The translations under genes and the position numbers were made by a program. Below are positions 47,434 to 58,385 of a stretch of DNA of 64,000 nt, in pieces. The notes beneath the pieces were generated by a model. The model saw only the letters and a program-made list of their open reading frames with translations, did no database searches and was not told the DNA's origin. Positions within the stretch are counted from its first letter, which is position 1. Each line of letters begins with the position of its first letter. Source of the DNA: Haberlea rhodopensis (lineage: Eukaryota > Streptophyta > Magnoliopsida > Lamiales > Gesneriaceae); NCBI GenBank assembly GCA_907163345.1, contig CAJQUN010000040.1, positions 2,914,001-2,978,000 on the forward strand, read 5' to 3'.

Positions 47434-47782
47434 TAGACCTGTAGAACTGTCGATGATTCAAAATCATCGACCCTTAACCTTTTTCGACGGTTTTGGTTTC
47501 GATTATGGTTAACCAACGTTTACGGTTTGACCCTTATTTTTTCTAAAAAAATTAAAAATATTATTAAAATTTGAAAAAAAATGTAAAAATTTTTGAATAT
47601 GAATTCCTCTATGGATTAATCGTAAAATATCGTGAAATAAATTCGAGTTCAAATAATCACAATTTATAAGATATATTTGTTTGATTAATATATATAAATT
47701 ATAACAATATATTTAGATCAACAAATCTCTTATAACTTAGTGTTTGAAGTTAATTATTCAAGTTGGAGGTCATGAGTTGTCA
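47434..47782. mobile_element. Left part of a hAT-like MITE, truncated
   Basis: Starts TAGACCTGTAGAACTGTCGA and shares with 55895-56285 the order ACGGTTTGACCCTTATTTTT, a run of poorly conserved AT DNA, AGATATATTTGTTTG, then a tRNA-like word pair TAACTTAGTG... and GGAGGTCATGAGTT. Similarity stops at about 47782, where a different sequence begins, so the right end is lost. Confidence 0.75.
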
Positions 47783-48022
47783 CACGTTGGGAATTTGCGA
47801 GCTATGCTAGCTCTTTATAAGATTCATGAGTTACTCCACTCATTGGCACTTTGTTAGGATCGATTCTTGGGGTGGGTGGTCAATCCACATTCGAGTTCAA
47901 TCAACTTGAGCTTCAATAGCTTGTGTTCTTGAAATAATTACACCGAGAGATTGTATCGAGTTCGGTTACAAAACTGAGCGAAAGACACTCGACATAACTC
48001 GCTCTTTAACCGATTAACCATT
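47783..48022. other. Possible TRIM-like LTR fragment
   Basis: GTCACACGTTGGGAATTTGC, then CTCTTTATAAG and GAGTTACTCCACTCATTGGC, resemble the leader region of plant TRIM LTRs as I recall them. No primer site or partner LTR is visible, so this is a tentative call. Confidence 0.3.
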
Positions 48023-49545
48023 TGAAAGACATTTTAAAGGAATGCAAGAAAATATGTAAAAACAGTAAGGTAAATAAATGCAGTAAAGTAAATAAACACA
48101 AGAATTTATTTCTGGAAGTTTGAAGTACAAACGGTTCTACATCTCTCATTCTTGCATCTCATTGAAGGATACACTAGAAGATTTGGTTTACACTTTTCAA
48201 TATACAACCTACATAGGCTAATACCACACAGATAACCTAAACTCCTAGCCCACACAAAATCACAAAGAGCATGTTCTTTAATGTCTTACATGGACCTCAC
48301 CCAGTTGTGATAAATCACCAATTGTTACAATGGTATTCACTTTTCTATTTTAGCTCACAAATATAATAAATAGAGTGAATACAAAGACACATATGATCTC
48401 CTAACAGATCTGATATGAGGTTGAAAGAGGTGCCAAAGGTTTGGGGAGTTGCTCTTCATTTAGCAGATTTGTTCTTCGTAGTTCCTCAATTTAATCCCAA
48501 GTGGGTTTGTTTTGGAAGGCTTGGATTGATATTCAATCAGCTGTTGCGCTTCAAAATCATGTATATATAGCCCCAAGTAATGATATATACGTTAGATACA
48601 AGAATATAGCCGTTGGGATAGTTTTGGTAAGCTTTCAAGCATTACAACAGTAATATTCGCTTCTGGGCTATTTTTGGAAGTCCGCTGGTCGAATCCCCTG
48701 GTTGAGTCTACTGATAAGGTCTACTGGTCAACGTCTACTGGTTGGTCAAACTCTACTGCTCAAAGTCCGCTTGCTCAAGGTCTGCAGCCAACTATGTTGT
48801 CCAAAGTTTGCTGCTCTATTCTCTTTGTTATAGCTCTTGATTTGTTGATTTCTGGGCAAAGTAATCAACATAAAAGTTGTAGCCCTATCTCTTAGCTTCC
48901 CATGGAATTAAGAATCGCTCGATTTCAAGTTCGTATGAGAGAGTTATGCTTGAAATACGAGGTGATGCCCCTGTTGTAAGTTTGCTGATTTTGTCTGCAC
49001 ATGTCGTGATTTGCAGAAGTTTTTTGGCCATCTTATCGTCCTATTCAGTATTTGACTTCTAAAGATGATTTGTAGATCTTTGTCTTAGCTTTCCAATCCA
49101 TCTGAATTGTCCCGTTTCGATAAGCGAACTGAGAGTTATGACCGATATACCACAGCTGCTACAATCTATCCGCTGCCGTTTCAGCTTTGCACCAGCAAGC
49201 TCTTGCAGACATGTTTTCGTCATGTAAACCTTCGAATCAGGTCTGCTGGCCTGAGATACGACATGTATTAAATTGAGTTGGCTATCTAACCCCTTTAGAA
49301 GCACGCCATTTCGATGTCTGAGCTTTGATATATGATCGATTTAGTCAGCTGCGCTCGAGGTCTACTTGTCAAGTAGACCTTTGTTTGTGTCTACTGATCC
49401 AGTTTACTTCAACCCATTTCTTTGCTAATCATCAAGATCCTAATCATGATGTATTAACTGCACACTTGATGAAATATATTAGCAACACAATAACAAGTCT
49501 TGTTAACATCAAAACCAAGATTATTCGGGTTTCTAAAACCCAACA
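48023..49545 (-). repeat. Left LTR-like direct repeat of a minus-strand copia-type element
   Basis: On the minus strand this starts TGTTGGGTTTTAGAAACCCG at 49545, directly after a polypurine tract AAAAAGGGGTAGAT (49546-49559), so it is the 3' LTR of an element on the minus strand. It is colinear with 50319-51922 over about 1.5 kb, with point differences and indels. The other end is less certain; similarity begins near 48021. Confidence 0.78.
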
Positions 49546-49559
49546 ATCTACCCCTTTTT
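49546..49559 (-). promoter_or_regulatory. Polypurine tract of the minus-strand element
   Basis: AAAAAGGGGTAGAT on the minus strand abuts TGTTGGG at the repeat border, the usual plus-strand primer position. It sets the orientation of the element. Confidence 0.75.
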
Positions 49560-50318
49560 GATGATCATAAAACTTGGATAAAAATATGAACATTAAAGCA
49601 CAATGTTGCATAACAAGAAACCATATTTTTACAACAAAATTCTCCCACTTTTCGTGTGAATAAAAAAGGAAGACAAATAAAATCTACACCCTCTCAAGGA
49701 TTGAGATTAACTCTCACCATTACTTTTAAAAGGTTTGAAAATTTGAGCAAGTGAGGAGCATATGGGATAGGCTAAATTTTAAAACAGTGCAATGCATATT
49801 TAATTTTTGAACATAAATAACCTCTTTTAATGATGTGTGTAGCATACTTGACAACAAATTTGAATTTCTTGACAAAACTCAACAATGTCCATTTCATCTT
49901 TTCTACGGCAGCACACTTGGTCGAACTTGTAGAATAAACTGCTTTTCCTCGTGCAGAATTAAGTTGCATGACCTATACCGCTGTGATCCTCTATGAGTCT
50001 AGTTTACAACGTAAAAAACGACATTTGGATATCCGAGCAAGAAGTTGTGCCGATCTTTCCAAAGTCGCTGCAAGCTGCCAGAGACTGAAATGCTTTGAAA
50101 ATTGTTAGAAAACACCTCAAGATAACAATTTTAACTTAAAATGATTTAGAACATATTGAACTAAAATTGAACATTTAAAATAGATTTTAAAAATATTTTC
50201 GTGCAAAATAATACAATGAAATTGATTTTTATGCTAAAAGTTTTCATACACTAAGTTTTTGAAAATTATGCTATGAAAATAATTTCTTGCTCATGAGAAA
50301 GTTTTTTTAAAAAAAATT
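49560..50318 (-). other. Internal remnant between the two LTR-like repeats
   Basis: About 760 bp of AT-rich DNA with no reading frame for gag or pol. I found no primer-binding site next to the right repeat, so the element is internally deleted and may have lost the sequence next to its 5' LTR. Confidence 0.6.
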
Positions 50319-51922
50319 TGAAAGATATTTTAAAGGAATGCAAGAAAGTATATAAAAACAAATAAATAAATGCAGAGTAAATAACACGAGAATTTGTTTC
50401 TGGAAGTTCGAAGCACAAATGCTTCACGTCTCTCCTTCTTCCATATCATGGAATGATACACTAGAAGATTTGGTTTACACTTTCCATAAACATACTACGT
50501 AGGCTAATACAACACAGATAGCCTAAACTCCTGGCACACACAGAATCACAAAGAGCATGTTCTTTAATGTCTTACATGGAAAGACCTCACTCTGTTGTTA
50601 TAAATCACCAACTGTTACAATGGTATCCACACTTCTATTGTAGCTCACAAATACAATGAATAGAGTGAATACAAAGGAACAAATGATCTCCTAACAGATC
50701 TGATATGAGCTTGAAAGAGGTGCCAAAGGTTTGGGGAGTTGCTATTCATTTATCAGATTTGTTCTTTGAAGTTCCTCAATTGAATCTCAAGTGGGTTTGC
50801 TTTGGAAGGCTTGGATTGATCTCCAATCAAATGTTATTGAGCTTCCAAATCATGTATATATAGCCCCAAGTAATGATATATACGTTAGATACAAGAGTAT
50901 TGCCGTTGGGATAGCTTTTGTAAGGTTTCAAGCATTGCAACGATCATATTCTGCTTCTGGGCTATTTTTGGAAGTCCGCTGGTCGAGTCTGTTGCTCGAA
51001 TCCATTGCCCGAAGTCCGCTGCTCGATTCCGCTGATCGAGTCTGCTGGTCGTGTCCGCTGGTTGAGTCTACTGCTCAAGGTCTACTGGTCGATGTCTACT
51101 GGTCGATCGAACTCTACTGCTCGAAGTTCGTTTGCTCAAGGTCAGCTGCCAACCTTGCTGTCCAAAGTTTGTTGATCTGTTCTCTTGGTTATGGCTCTTG
51201 ATTCCTTGATTTCTGGACAAAGTGATCAACGTGAAAATTGTAGCCCTATCTCTTAGCTTTCCCATGGAATCAAAAGTCGCTCGATTTCAAGTTCGTATGA
51301 GAGAGTTATGCTTGAAATACGAGGCAATGTTACTGCTATAAGTTTTGCTAATTTTGTCTGCTCATGGCGTGACTTGCATAAGCGTTTTGGCCATCTGATC
51401 GTCTGATTCAGTCTTTGACTTCTAAAGATGATTTGTAGATCTTTGTCTTAGCTTTCCAACCCATACTGAATCGTCCCGTTTCAATAAGCGAGCTGAGTGT
51501 TATGACCGATATATCTTAACTGCTACAACCTGTCCATTGCTGTTTCAGCTTAGCACCAGCAAGCTCTTGCAGACATGTTTTCGTCATGTAAACCTTCGAA
51601 GCAGGTCTGCTGGCCTGAAATATGACTTGTAGTAAATTTAATTAGCTATCCAACCCTCTTAGAATCAAATCGTTTTGATGTCCGACCTATGAGATATGAT
51701 CAATTTAGTCAGCTGCGCTCGAGACCTACTGGTTGTGTCTACTGGTCCAATAGACCTTTGCTTGTGTGTACTGATCCAGTTTACTTCAACCCATTTCTTT
51801 GCTAATCATCAAGCTCCTAATCATGATCTATTAACTGCACACTGGATGAAATATACTAGCAACACAATAACAAGTTTTGTTAACATCAAAACCAAGATTA
51901 TTCGGGTTTCCAAAACCCAACA
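50319..51922 (-). repeat. Right LTR-like direct repeat of the minus-strand element
   Basis: Ends on the plus strand in AAAACCCAACA, the same border as the left repeat. It carries an expanded run of CTGCTCGA/CTACTGGTCGA words at 50975-51130, longer than the matching run at 48675-48785. Divergence between the two repeats is far greater than between the TR-GAG LTRs, so the element is much older. Confidence 0.78.
50975..51130. repeat. CTGCTCGA/CTGGTCGA short-word repeat run in the LTR
   Basis: About ten units of 14-15 bases, built on GTC(T/C)(A/G)CTG(G/C)TCGA, run head to tail. The left repeat has about six such units (48675-48785), so copy number changed after insertion or between source copies. 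Confidence 0.7.
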
Positions 51923-52059
51923 CACTTGGTTTTGAGTTGGAGTAATGACAGATTATTCGGGTTTCCAAAATTTGTCCATAACGATGTTCTTAATAACACA
52001 GTGATTCTCAAAAATTGTCAAAACAATAATCCGGTGGGAGTCAAGTTCTAGTGGGAGTA
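51923..52059 (+). other. Spacer before the copia relic
   Basis: 140 bp with no gene. If the copia relic had a 5' LTR it is missing or unrecognisable here, and no primer-binding site was found. Confidence 0.5.
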
Positions 52060-55000
52060 ATGACAGCAGATGAAGGAAAAATAAATATTGAAAAATTCAA
52101 TGGTACGGACTTTGGCTTTTGGAAAATGTAAATAAAAGACTATATGTACCAAAAATGCATTTCAACCTCTCTCAGATGTGAAGCCAGGGGGCATGAAAGA
52201 TGAAGAATGGGCTCTTCTAGATAGAAAAGCCATCAGAGTTATCTGATTGACGTTGTCACGCAACGTTGCTTTCAACATAGCAAAAGAAAAGACCACGGGT
52301 CTTATGGCGGCTCTTTCAAGCATGTACGAGAAGCCATCAGCTTCAAACAAAATCTATTTGATGAGGCAGTTGTTCAATTTGCGGATGGTAGAAGGTGGAT
52401 CGGTAGCTCAACATCTGAATGAACTTAACACAATGACAACCCAGTCGAGTTCAGTTAAAATTGATTTTGATGATGAAGTACGAGCATTAATATTTTTATC
52501 TTCCCTACCGGAAAGCTGGATTGCTACCGTCACAGCTGTGAGTAGCTCATCGGGAAGTAATAAGTTGAAATTTGACGATGTTCGTGATCTGGTTCTCATT
52601 GAAGAGATCAGACGGAGAGATTCAAATGAATCATCAACCTCTTCAGTATTACATACAGAGTCAGGAGGTAGAAAATCAAACAGATGAGGTGGGCGTGGCA
52701 AACAAAAAGACAGGACGTCCAAATCTAGGAATCCCCATAATTCTCAGAACTCAAAGACTATCGAGTGTTGGAAATGAGGACAACCCGGACATTTTAAAAA
52801 TTAGTGCAAAAATGCACCGAAGAATCAGGAGGAGAAGGCATAAGCAAGCGTTGCTTCTAGAGATGATGCATTAATATGCTCTTTAGAGAGCAAGGAAGAG
52901 TCTTGGGTGTTAGACTCTGGAGCATCATTTCATGCTACTTCGCAAAGAGAACTCTTAGAAAAATATGTCTCCAAAAACCTTGGTAAAGTCTACCTTGGTA
53001 ATGAACAAGCTTGCGAGGTTGTTGGAAAAAGTATCGTAAAGATTAAGTTGAACAGGTCTGTATGGGAACTGAAGGATGTCAGGCATATTCCCTGTCTTAG
53101 AAAGAACTTAATCTCAGTTGGCCAGTTGGCCGCTGAAGGTTATAAAACAGTTTTCACGGCGATACCTGGAATATCTAAAAAGAAGCAATGATGATTGTTC
53201 GAGGCAATAAGAGTGATACTCTTTACATTATAGCAGGAGCACGCTGTTCAATTGCACTTGCAGCAAATACATAAAGTCCTACTCTGTGGCACCGAAGACT
53301 TGGCCACATGAGTGAAAAAGGAATGAAGGTTATGCAATTAAATGGGAAACTACCGAGTCTTCAGTCAATTGATATCGACATGTGTGAAGGATGTATTTTT
53401 GGAAAGCATAAAAGAGTTAGCTTTCAGACAAGTTCCAGAACCCCAAAGAAGAAGAAACTCAAACTAGGTCACTCTAATGTTTGGGGGCCAACGACTGCCT
53501 CATCCATTAGTGAGAAACACTACTTTGTGACTTTTATTGATGATCACTCCAGAAAAGTATGAGTTTACTTTCTGAAACATAAGTCAGAAGTATTTGAGGC
53601 TTTCAAGATTTGAAAAGGCGATGATTGAAATGAAACAGGGTTGAAGACAATGAAGTTAGAATTGACAATGGTGGTGAATATTAAGACACCAGATTCAAGA
53701 AGTTCTGCTATGAGCATGATATTAGAATGGAGAGAACCGTGCCTGGTATGCCTCAACACAATGGTGTAGCTGAGCGTATGAACCACATTGACAGAACGAG
53801 CCAGAAGTATGCGGGTACAATCAGACCTGACAAAGCAGTTCTGAGCACAAGCAGTCAACACATCAGCTTACTTGATTAACCGAGGTCCATTGGGACCATT
53901 GGAGCAAAGAATACCAGAAGAGATATAGAGGGAAAACGATAAACCTCTCACATCTTAAACTTTTCGGTTGTGTAGCATATGTGCATATCAGTGATGCACA
54001 CAGAAATAAACTTGATCACAAATCAAAGAAGTGCACTTTCGTTGGTTATGGTGAAGATGAGTTTGGCTACCGCTTTTGGGATAATGAAAACAAAAAGATG
54101 ATCCGCACCAGAGATGTAATCTTCAACGAATGAGTGATGTAAAAGGACAAGCATAACACAGTTGTAAGCGACTCAGAACAGAGTGGGCTAGTGTATGTAG
54201 AGGTGGATGGTGTCCCAAAAGTCACGTGGAGCAGATAGTTGAGATTCCTCAGTTGGGGGAATCAATTGATCAAGACAGTGAGCAACAGTCTAATGCATCA
54301 CAGTCTCCTGCTCCAGTTCTTGAATTGAGAATGAGTTCTCGACCTCAAGTACCTAACAGAAGGTATATGAACTATCTGTTGCTAACTAATGAAGGTGAGC
54401 CTGAATGTTACGATGAAGCATGTCAGACCAAAGATGTCAGCAAGTGGGAGCTTGCCATGAAAGACGAGATGAAGTCTTTTGATGTCATAAGACATGGGAA
54501 CTTTTTGAGTTACATATGGACAAGAAGGCACTTTACAAAATGGGTGTATTAGATTAAGGAAGAACATGATGGTTCCAAGAGATACAAAGCCCTACTAGTC
54601 GTCAAAGGATTCCAACAAAAAGAAGGAGTTGACTACTCAGAAATTTTTGCTCCAGTTGTGAAGCTCAATACTATTAGGACTGTATTGAGTATTGTGCTAG
54701 TTAAAACCTCAATCTTGAGTAATTGGATGTGAAGACTGCGTTTCTTCACGAAGACATTGATAAAGATATCTATATGTTTTAACCAAAAGGTTTCGCACAG
54801 AAAGGGATGGAGAATAAGGTCTGCAAATTGAAAAAGAGCTTGTACGGCCTAAAACAAGCTCCAAGGCAGTGGTACTTGAAGTTTGACTAACTTATGCACA
54901 ATGAAGGTTTCCAGAAGTGCAACGTCGACCATTGTTGCTACTTCAAGAAATATAAGTCAAGTTATATCATTTTGCTACTTTATGTCGATGATATGTTAGT

Positions 55001-55860
55001 AGCTGATTTTGATATGGGCGAGATCAGAAACTTGAAACAACAGTTGTCAAAAGAATTTGACATGAAGGACTTGGTTCCAGCAAGAAAGATACTTAGAATG
55101 CAAATCACAAGAGATAAGCAAAAGGGAATTTTGTAGTTATCTCAGGCGGAATACATCAATCGTGTTTTGCAGAGGTTCAACATGGGTGAAACCAAGACAG
55201 TTAGCACACCTTTGGCTAGTCATTTTCACATATCCAAGTACCAGTGTCCTCACACGGAGGAAGAAAAGAATCCATGACTAAAGTTCCTTATGCTTCAGCC
55301 ATTGGGAGTTTGATGTACGCGATGGACTGTACAAGGCCAGACATTGGCCATGCAGTGAGAGTTGTCAGTAGGTTTATGTCAAATCCAGGAAAGGCTCATT
55401 GGGAAGCAGTTAAGTGGATTTTGAGGTATCTATGAGGCACTGCAAAGAAGTGATTGTACTTTTGGAAAATGAGAACTGAAAGTACAAGATTACGTAGATG
55501 CACACTATGGAGGTGATGTCGATCACCGAAGAAGCATCACGGGTTATATATTCACTGTTGGAACTACAACTGTTAGGTTGATGTTGCAAATACAAAAGAT
55601 TATAGTTTTATCCACTATAGAGGCTGAGTATATTGCAGTGACAGAAGCCAGCAAAGAGTTGATATGGCTTCAAGGTTTGTTAACAGAGCTGGGATTCAAA
55701 CATGATAAGAATGTTTTGTATAGTGATAGTCAGAGTGCGATACATCTGGCAAAGAATTCAGCATTCCATTCTAGAACAAAGCACATTGGTCTCCGTTATC
55801 ACTTCATCATGTCTCTGCTTGAGGATGATGTGCTAACATTAGAGAAGATCCAATGAAGTA
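52060..55860 (+). pseudogene. Copia gag-pol relic: Gag, protease, integrase, reverse transcriptase, RNase H
   Basis: Domains in order: Gag from about 52060 (NIEKFNGTDFGFWKM, stop right after) with a zinc knuckle near 52765 that has lost one Cys and gained a stop; aspartic protease with DSGASFHATS near 52912; a GAG-pre-integrase/integrase head with LWHRRLGHMSEKG and CEGCIFGKHK (53285-53420) and the start of the core (FVTFIDDHSRKV); reverse transcriptase with KKSLYGLKQAPRQWYLKFD and the active-site motif YVDDMLVA (near 54985); and RNase H with STIEAEYIAVTEASKELIWL (55620-55680) and the TKHIGLRYHFI end. Stops such as those near 52132, 53559, 54131, 54549, 54780, 55136 and 55432 break it. Not functional. 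Confidence 0.88.
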
Positions 55861-55894
55861 AAAAACTAGAAGATATGTTAATGAAGATGGGGGC

Positions 55895-56507
55895 TAGACC
55901 TGACCACGGACCGCCGACGGTTCAAAAAACATCGACCATTAACATTAACCTTCCTTGACGGTTCCGGATATGGTTCATGAACCACCGGTTATGGTTCCGA
56001 TTCCGATTCCGGTTACGGTTACGGTTACGGTTTGACCCTTATTTTTTTAAAAAAAATTAAAAGTTTTATTAAAATTTGAAATAAAGTGTAAAAATGTTTG
56101 AATATGTTTGAATCCATGGATTAAACATAAAATAATGTGAAATAAATTCAAGCCCAGATAATCAAAATGTGTAAGATATATTTGTTTGGTTTAATGTATA
56201 TAAATTATAACACTATCAACAAGGCTCTTATAACTTAGTGGTTGAAGATAATTATTCAAGTTGGAGGTCATGAGTTCAAATCTACACCTTAACATATATT
56301 TTAAATTAAAAAATGTAAAAAAATTTAAAATAAATCCTTGAACCGTCGGTTCACGGGTTAGCAAAATTATGACCCTTAACCGGCCCTTCTATAGACGAGC
56401 CGGTTACGGATCCGACCTTTCGAACCATTGACCCGGTTAACCGACATGTTGACCACGGGCCGGTTCCGGGCCGGTTAAGGGTCGATGATGACCCTTGTTC
56501 TGGTCTA
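55895..56507. mobile_element. hAT-like MITE inserted in the copia relic
   Basis: The 613-bp element has inverted ends TAGACCTGACCACGG and TAGACCAGAACAAGG (complement of the right end). The flanks ATGGGGGC and GTGGTGGC match at six of eight positions, consistent with an 8-bp duplication that has decayed. The ends are rich in CCGGTT/GGTTACGG words. Its 5' half is shared with 47434-47782. No transposase. It splits the end of the copia pol, so it is younger than that element. Confidence 0.75.
56218..56290 (+). other. tRNA-like A-box/B-box pair inside the MITE
   Basis: AAGGCTCTTATAACTTAGTGGTTGAAG is followed about 35 bases later by GTCATGAGTTCAAATCT, in the spacing of a tRNA A box and B box. No full cloverleaf can be folded by eye. 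A second, poorer copy is at about 47720-47780. It may be chance, or a relic of a tRNA-derived segment. Confidence 0.3.
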
Positions 56508-56631
56508 GTGGTGGCCATTGATAAACGGAAGTTGTGCTAAACTTCAGTTTGCTTGCTGGATTAACAGATCAAAAAAGACTGATGCGTTGATCGAGGTGTG
56601 ACAGATTGAGATCAGTTTTCAAGTGAGAGAT

Positions 56632-57100
56632 TATTAGTCAAAAGTGGGCGGCCCATGCCTTTTGAAAAAAAAACCCACATCTTTTGAAAAGCAGAAAGCA
56701 ACGAAGAAAATTTGGCCAATACAACGAAGAAAAATTTGGCAAATTTTTAGTGAGAAATACGTGAAGATTTTTTGACCACCGCGTGAAGGATTTTTTGGCC
56801 AGAAACGAATGAAGAACCTCTATAAATAGAGGTGCAATCCATTCAGCAAAATACACCAAAAATTATAGAGAGTGAGTTGAGAGCAAAAATACAACACAGA
56901 GTGCAATCAGAGTAAAATCGAGAGAAAATTATTGCATAATTTTCTGAGTGTTTTTTCATATTGAGTGTTGTTAATGTTTGTATACACTTATATATTTTTC
57001 TTCGGTAAAAGATCTGCAGCAGCCCGGTGGACGTAGGCTTATTTTTGTAGAACCACGTAAATCTTTTGTGTTTTTTTCGTATTTATTTTTGCTCCCACAT
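56632..57100 (+). repeat. 3' LTR of the copia relic
   Basis: It follows a purine tract AAGTGAGAGAT (56621-56631), starts TATTAGTCAAAAGTGGGCGG (the usual TG start mutated) and ends near TTGCTCCCACA. A TATA box lies at 56821-56827 and a leader-like stretch with CCGGTGGACGTAGGC near 57026 follows, as in Tork-type LTRs. The partner LTR is not found in this window. Confidence 0.65.
56821..56827 (+). promoter_or_regulatory. TATA box of the copia 3' LTR
   Basis: TATAAAT in the context CTCTATAAATAGAGG, at the place expected for the U3 promoter of a copia LTR. Confidence 0.55.
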
Positions 57101-58050
57101 ATCTGACAAAAGAAAGTACGGCTTTATTTTCTTAACATTAGTATCGAGAAATGGAAGAAATGCAAACGAACAATCGGTACAGATAGAGAAACAAGCAAAG
57201 AGTAAAAAAGACCAACCAATGGTAAAGGCAAGCCAAATGAAGAAAGGGTATACAAAGAAAAAGAAACTTAACTGTACGAAAATAAAACAACCACGACAAG
57301 CATGATATCCAAAAGAGACAAACAAACGATCGAAGAACATTACCCAAATCTGGTAAGAACAATCTAGTGAAAGAGATAAAGGAAAAATAGGTTGTTGATA
57401 GATACAAGTCGGCCAATACAAAAATTTGGTAGAGACAGTGTGTGCTACCTGTGATAACAATTCCCGTGACAAACATGAACTAATTTTTTTTTTAAAAACT
57501 AACTATGAAAGCTAACTTCGAAATTTAAAGGATGTTGGAGAAGCATAAGATAAGAGAACTTCTGATACCCTTCATCTTTATTCTTAAGCATAAGGGATTC
57601 TCTTCTTGATTGTTTTTAAGACTCGTCTATTATAAATACTAGTGCCCCGTTGCATGCATTGAGTGCATATAGAGTATTTATTTTGTAAACTGAGATGGTA
57701 ATTATAAATTCAATTTTTAATTTTGGCTTTTGAGATGTAATAAACTTTTTTCAAATTGATTTTGTAGTTTAATACCCTCCCAAATATTTTTTTTGATGTT
57801 ATTGTGGTTATCCAAATTAGCAGAGATCTTGCGGTTATTCAGCACATTAGCCATATTTATTATTTGATAACACATGTGAGGTATTATGGTAAGTTCACTT
57901 TAGGTCATACCACTAACACCCTCACATATATATGTATTTGATAAATAGAGGCTATTTTTGTAATTTCACAATGATCATACCAAATATTCTAGGGTGCTCA
58001 TGCATTATAATATGGTATAGATAAGGTCTTAGTCGACATAAGACTATGGG
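57101..58050. other. Intergenic, nothing recognised
   Basis: AT-rich DNA without a supported gene. The frames at 57066-57305 and, on the minus strand, 57083-57476 show only low-complexity Lys- or Phe-rich translations and no domain. Confidence 0.55.
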
Positions 58051-58054
58051 TTAT

Positions 58055-58385
58055 TGCAACGAATCCCCCCATGGTTTTCCAAATAGACATATTACACCAA
58101 TGTGATTTGAAAATAGACAGTTTGCCTCTCGTGGTTTTCAAAATAGACAGTATACCTCATGTAGTTTGTGAATATGTGCAAAACCCCCCTCCGTGTATAC
58201 TATGTTCTGCAAACCACAAGGGGGTAAAATGTCTATTTTGAAATCACATGTGGATAAACTGTCTATTGACATGGGGTAAAGTGCATATAAGGGATACAAC
58301 AGAGGATAAAATACATATTCACAAACCACATGGGGTAAAGTGGCCATTATCGATATCGCATGCGGTAAATTATCACTAGATGACA
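58055..58385. repeat. Foldback copy of the AAAATAGACAGTTTACC repeat
   Basis: The left half (58070-58190) has three units of the same type as at 10605-10790, with the tail GTGAATATGTGCAAAACCCC. The right half (58210-58380) carries the complementary units (GGGGTAAAATGTCTATTTTG, ACCACATGGGGTAAAGTGG). The two halves thus form a long imperfect inverted repeat. Two families of tail in the same order at both sites show common origin. Confidence 0.8.

Larger units (their letters stand above)
52060..57100 (+). mobile_element. Decayed copia retrotransposon (gag-pol relic with 3' LTR)
   Basis: Gag, protease, integrase, reverse transcriptase and RNase H follow in copia order on the plus strand and end in an LTR-like region. 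No 5' LTR was recognised. Many in-frame stops and frameshifts make it dead. A hAT-like MITE (55895-56507) is inserted just after RNase H, and the old pol 3' end continues beyond it (KLC...QFAC-like words at 56530). Confidence 0.88.

Noticed and set aside
57083..57476. Minus-strand Phe/Leu/Cys-rich frames that might suggest a membrane protein
   Set aside because: Low-complexity AT-rich translation without a recognisable family; two frames overlap equally well.
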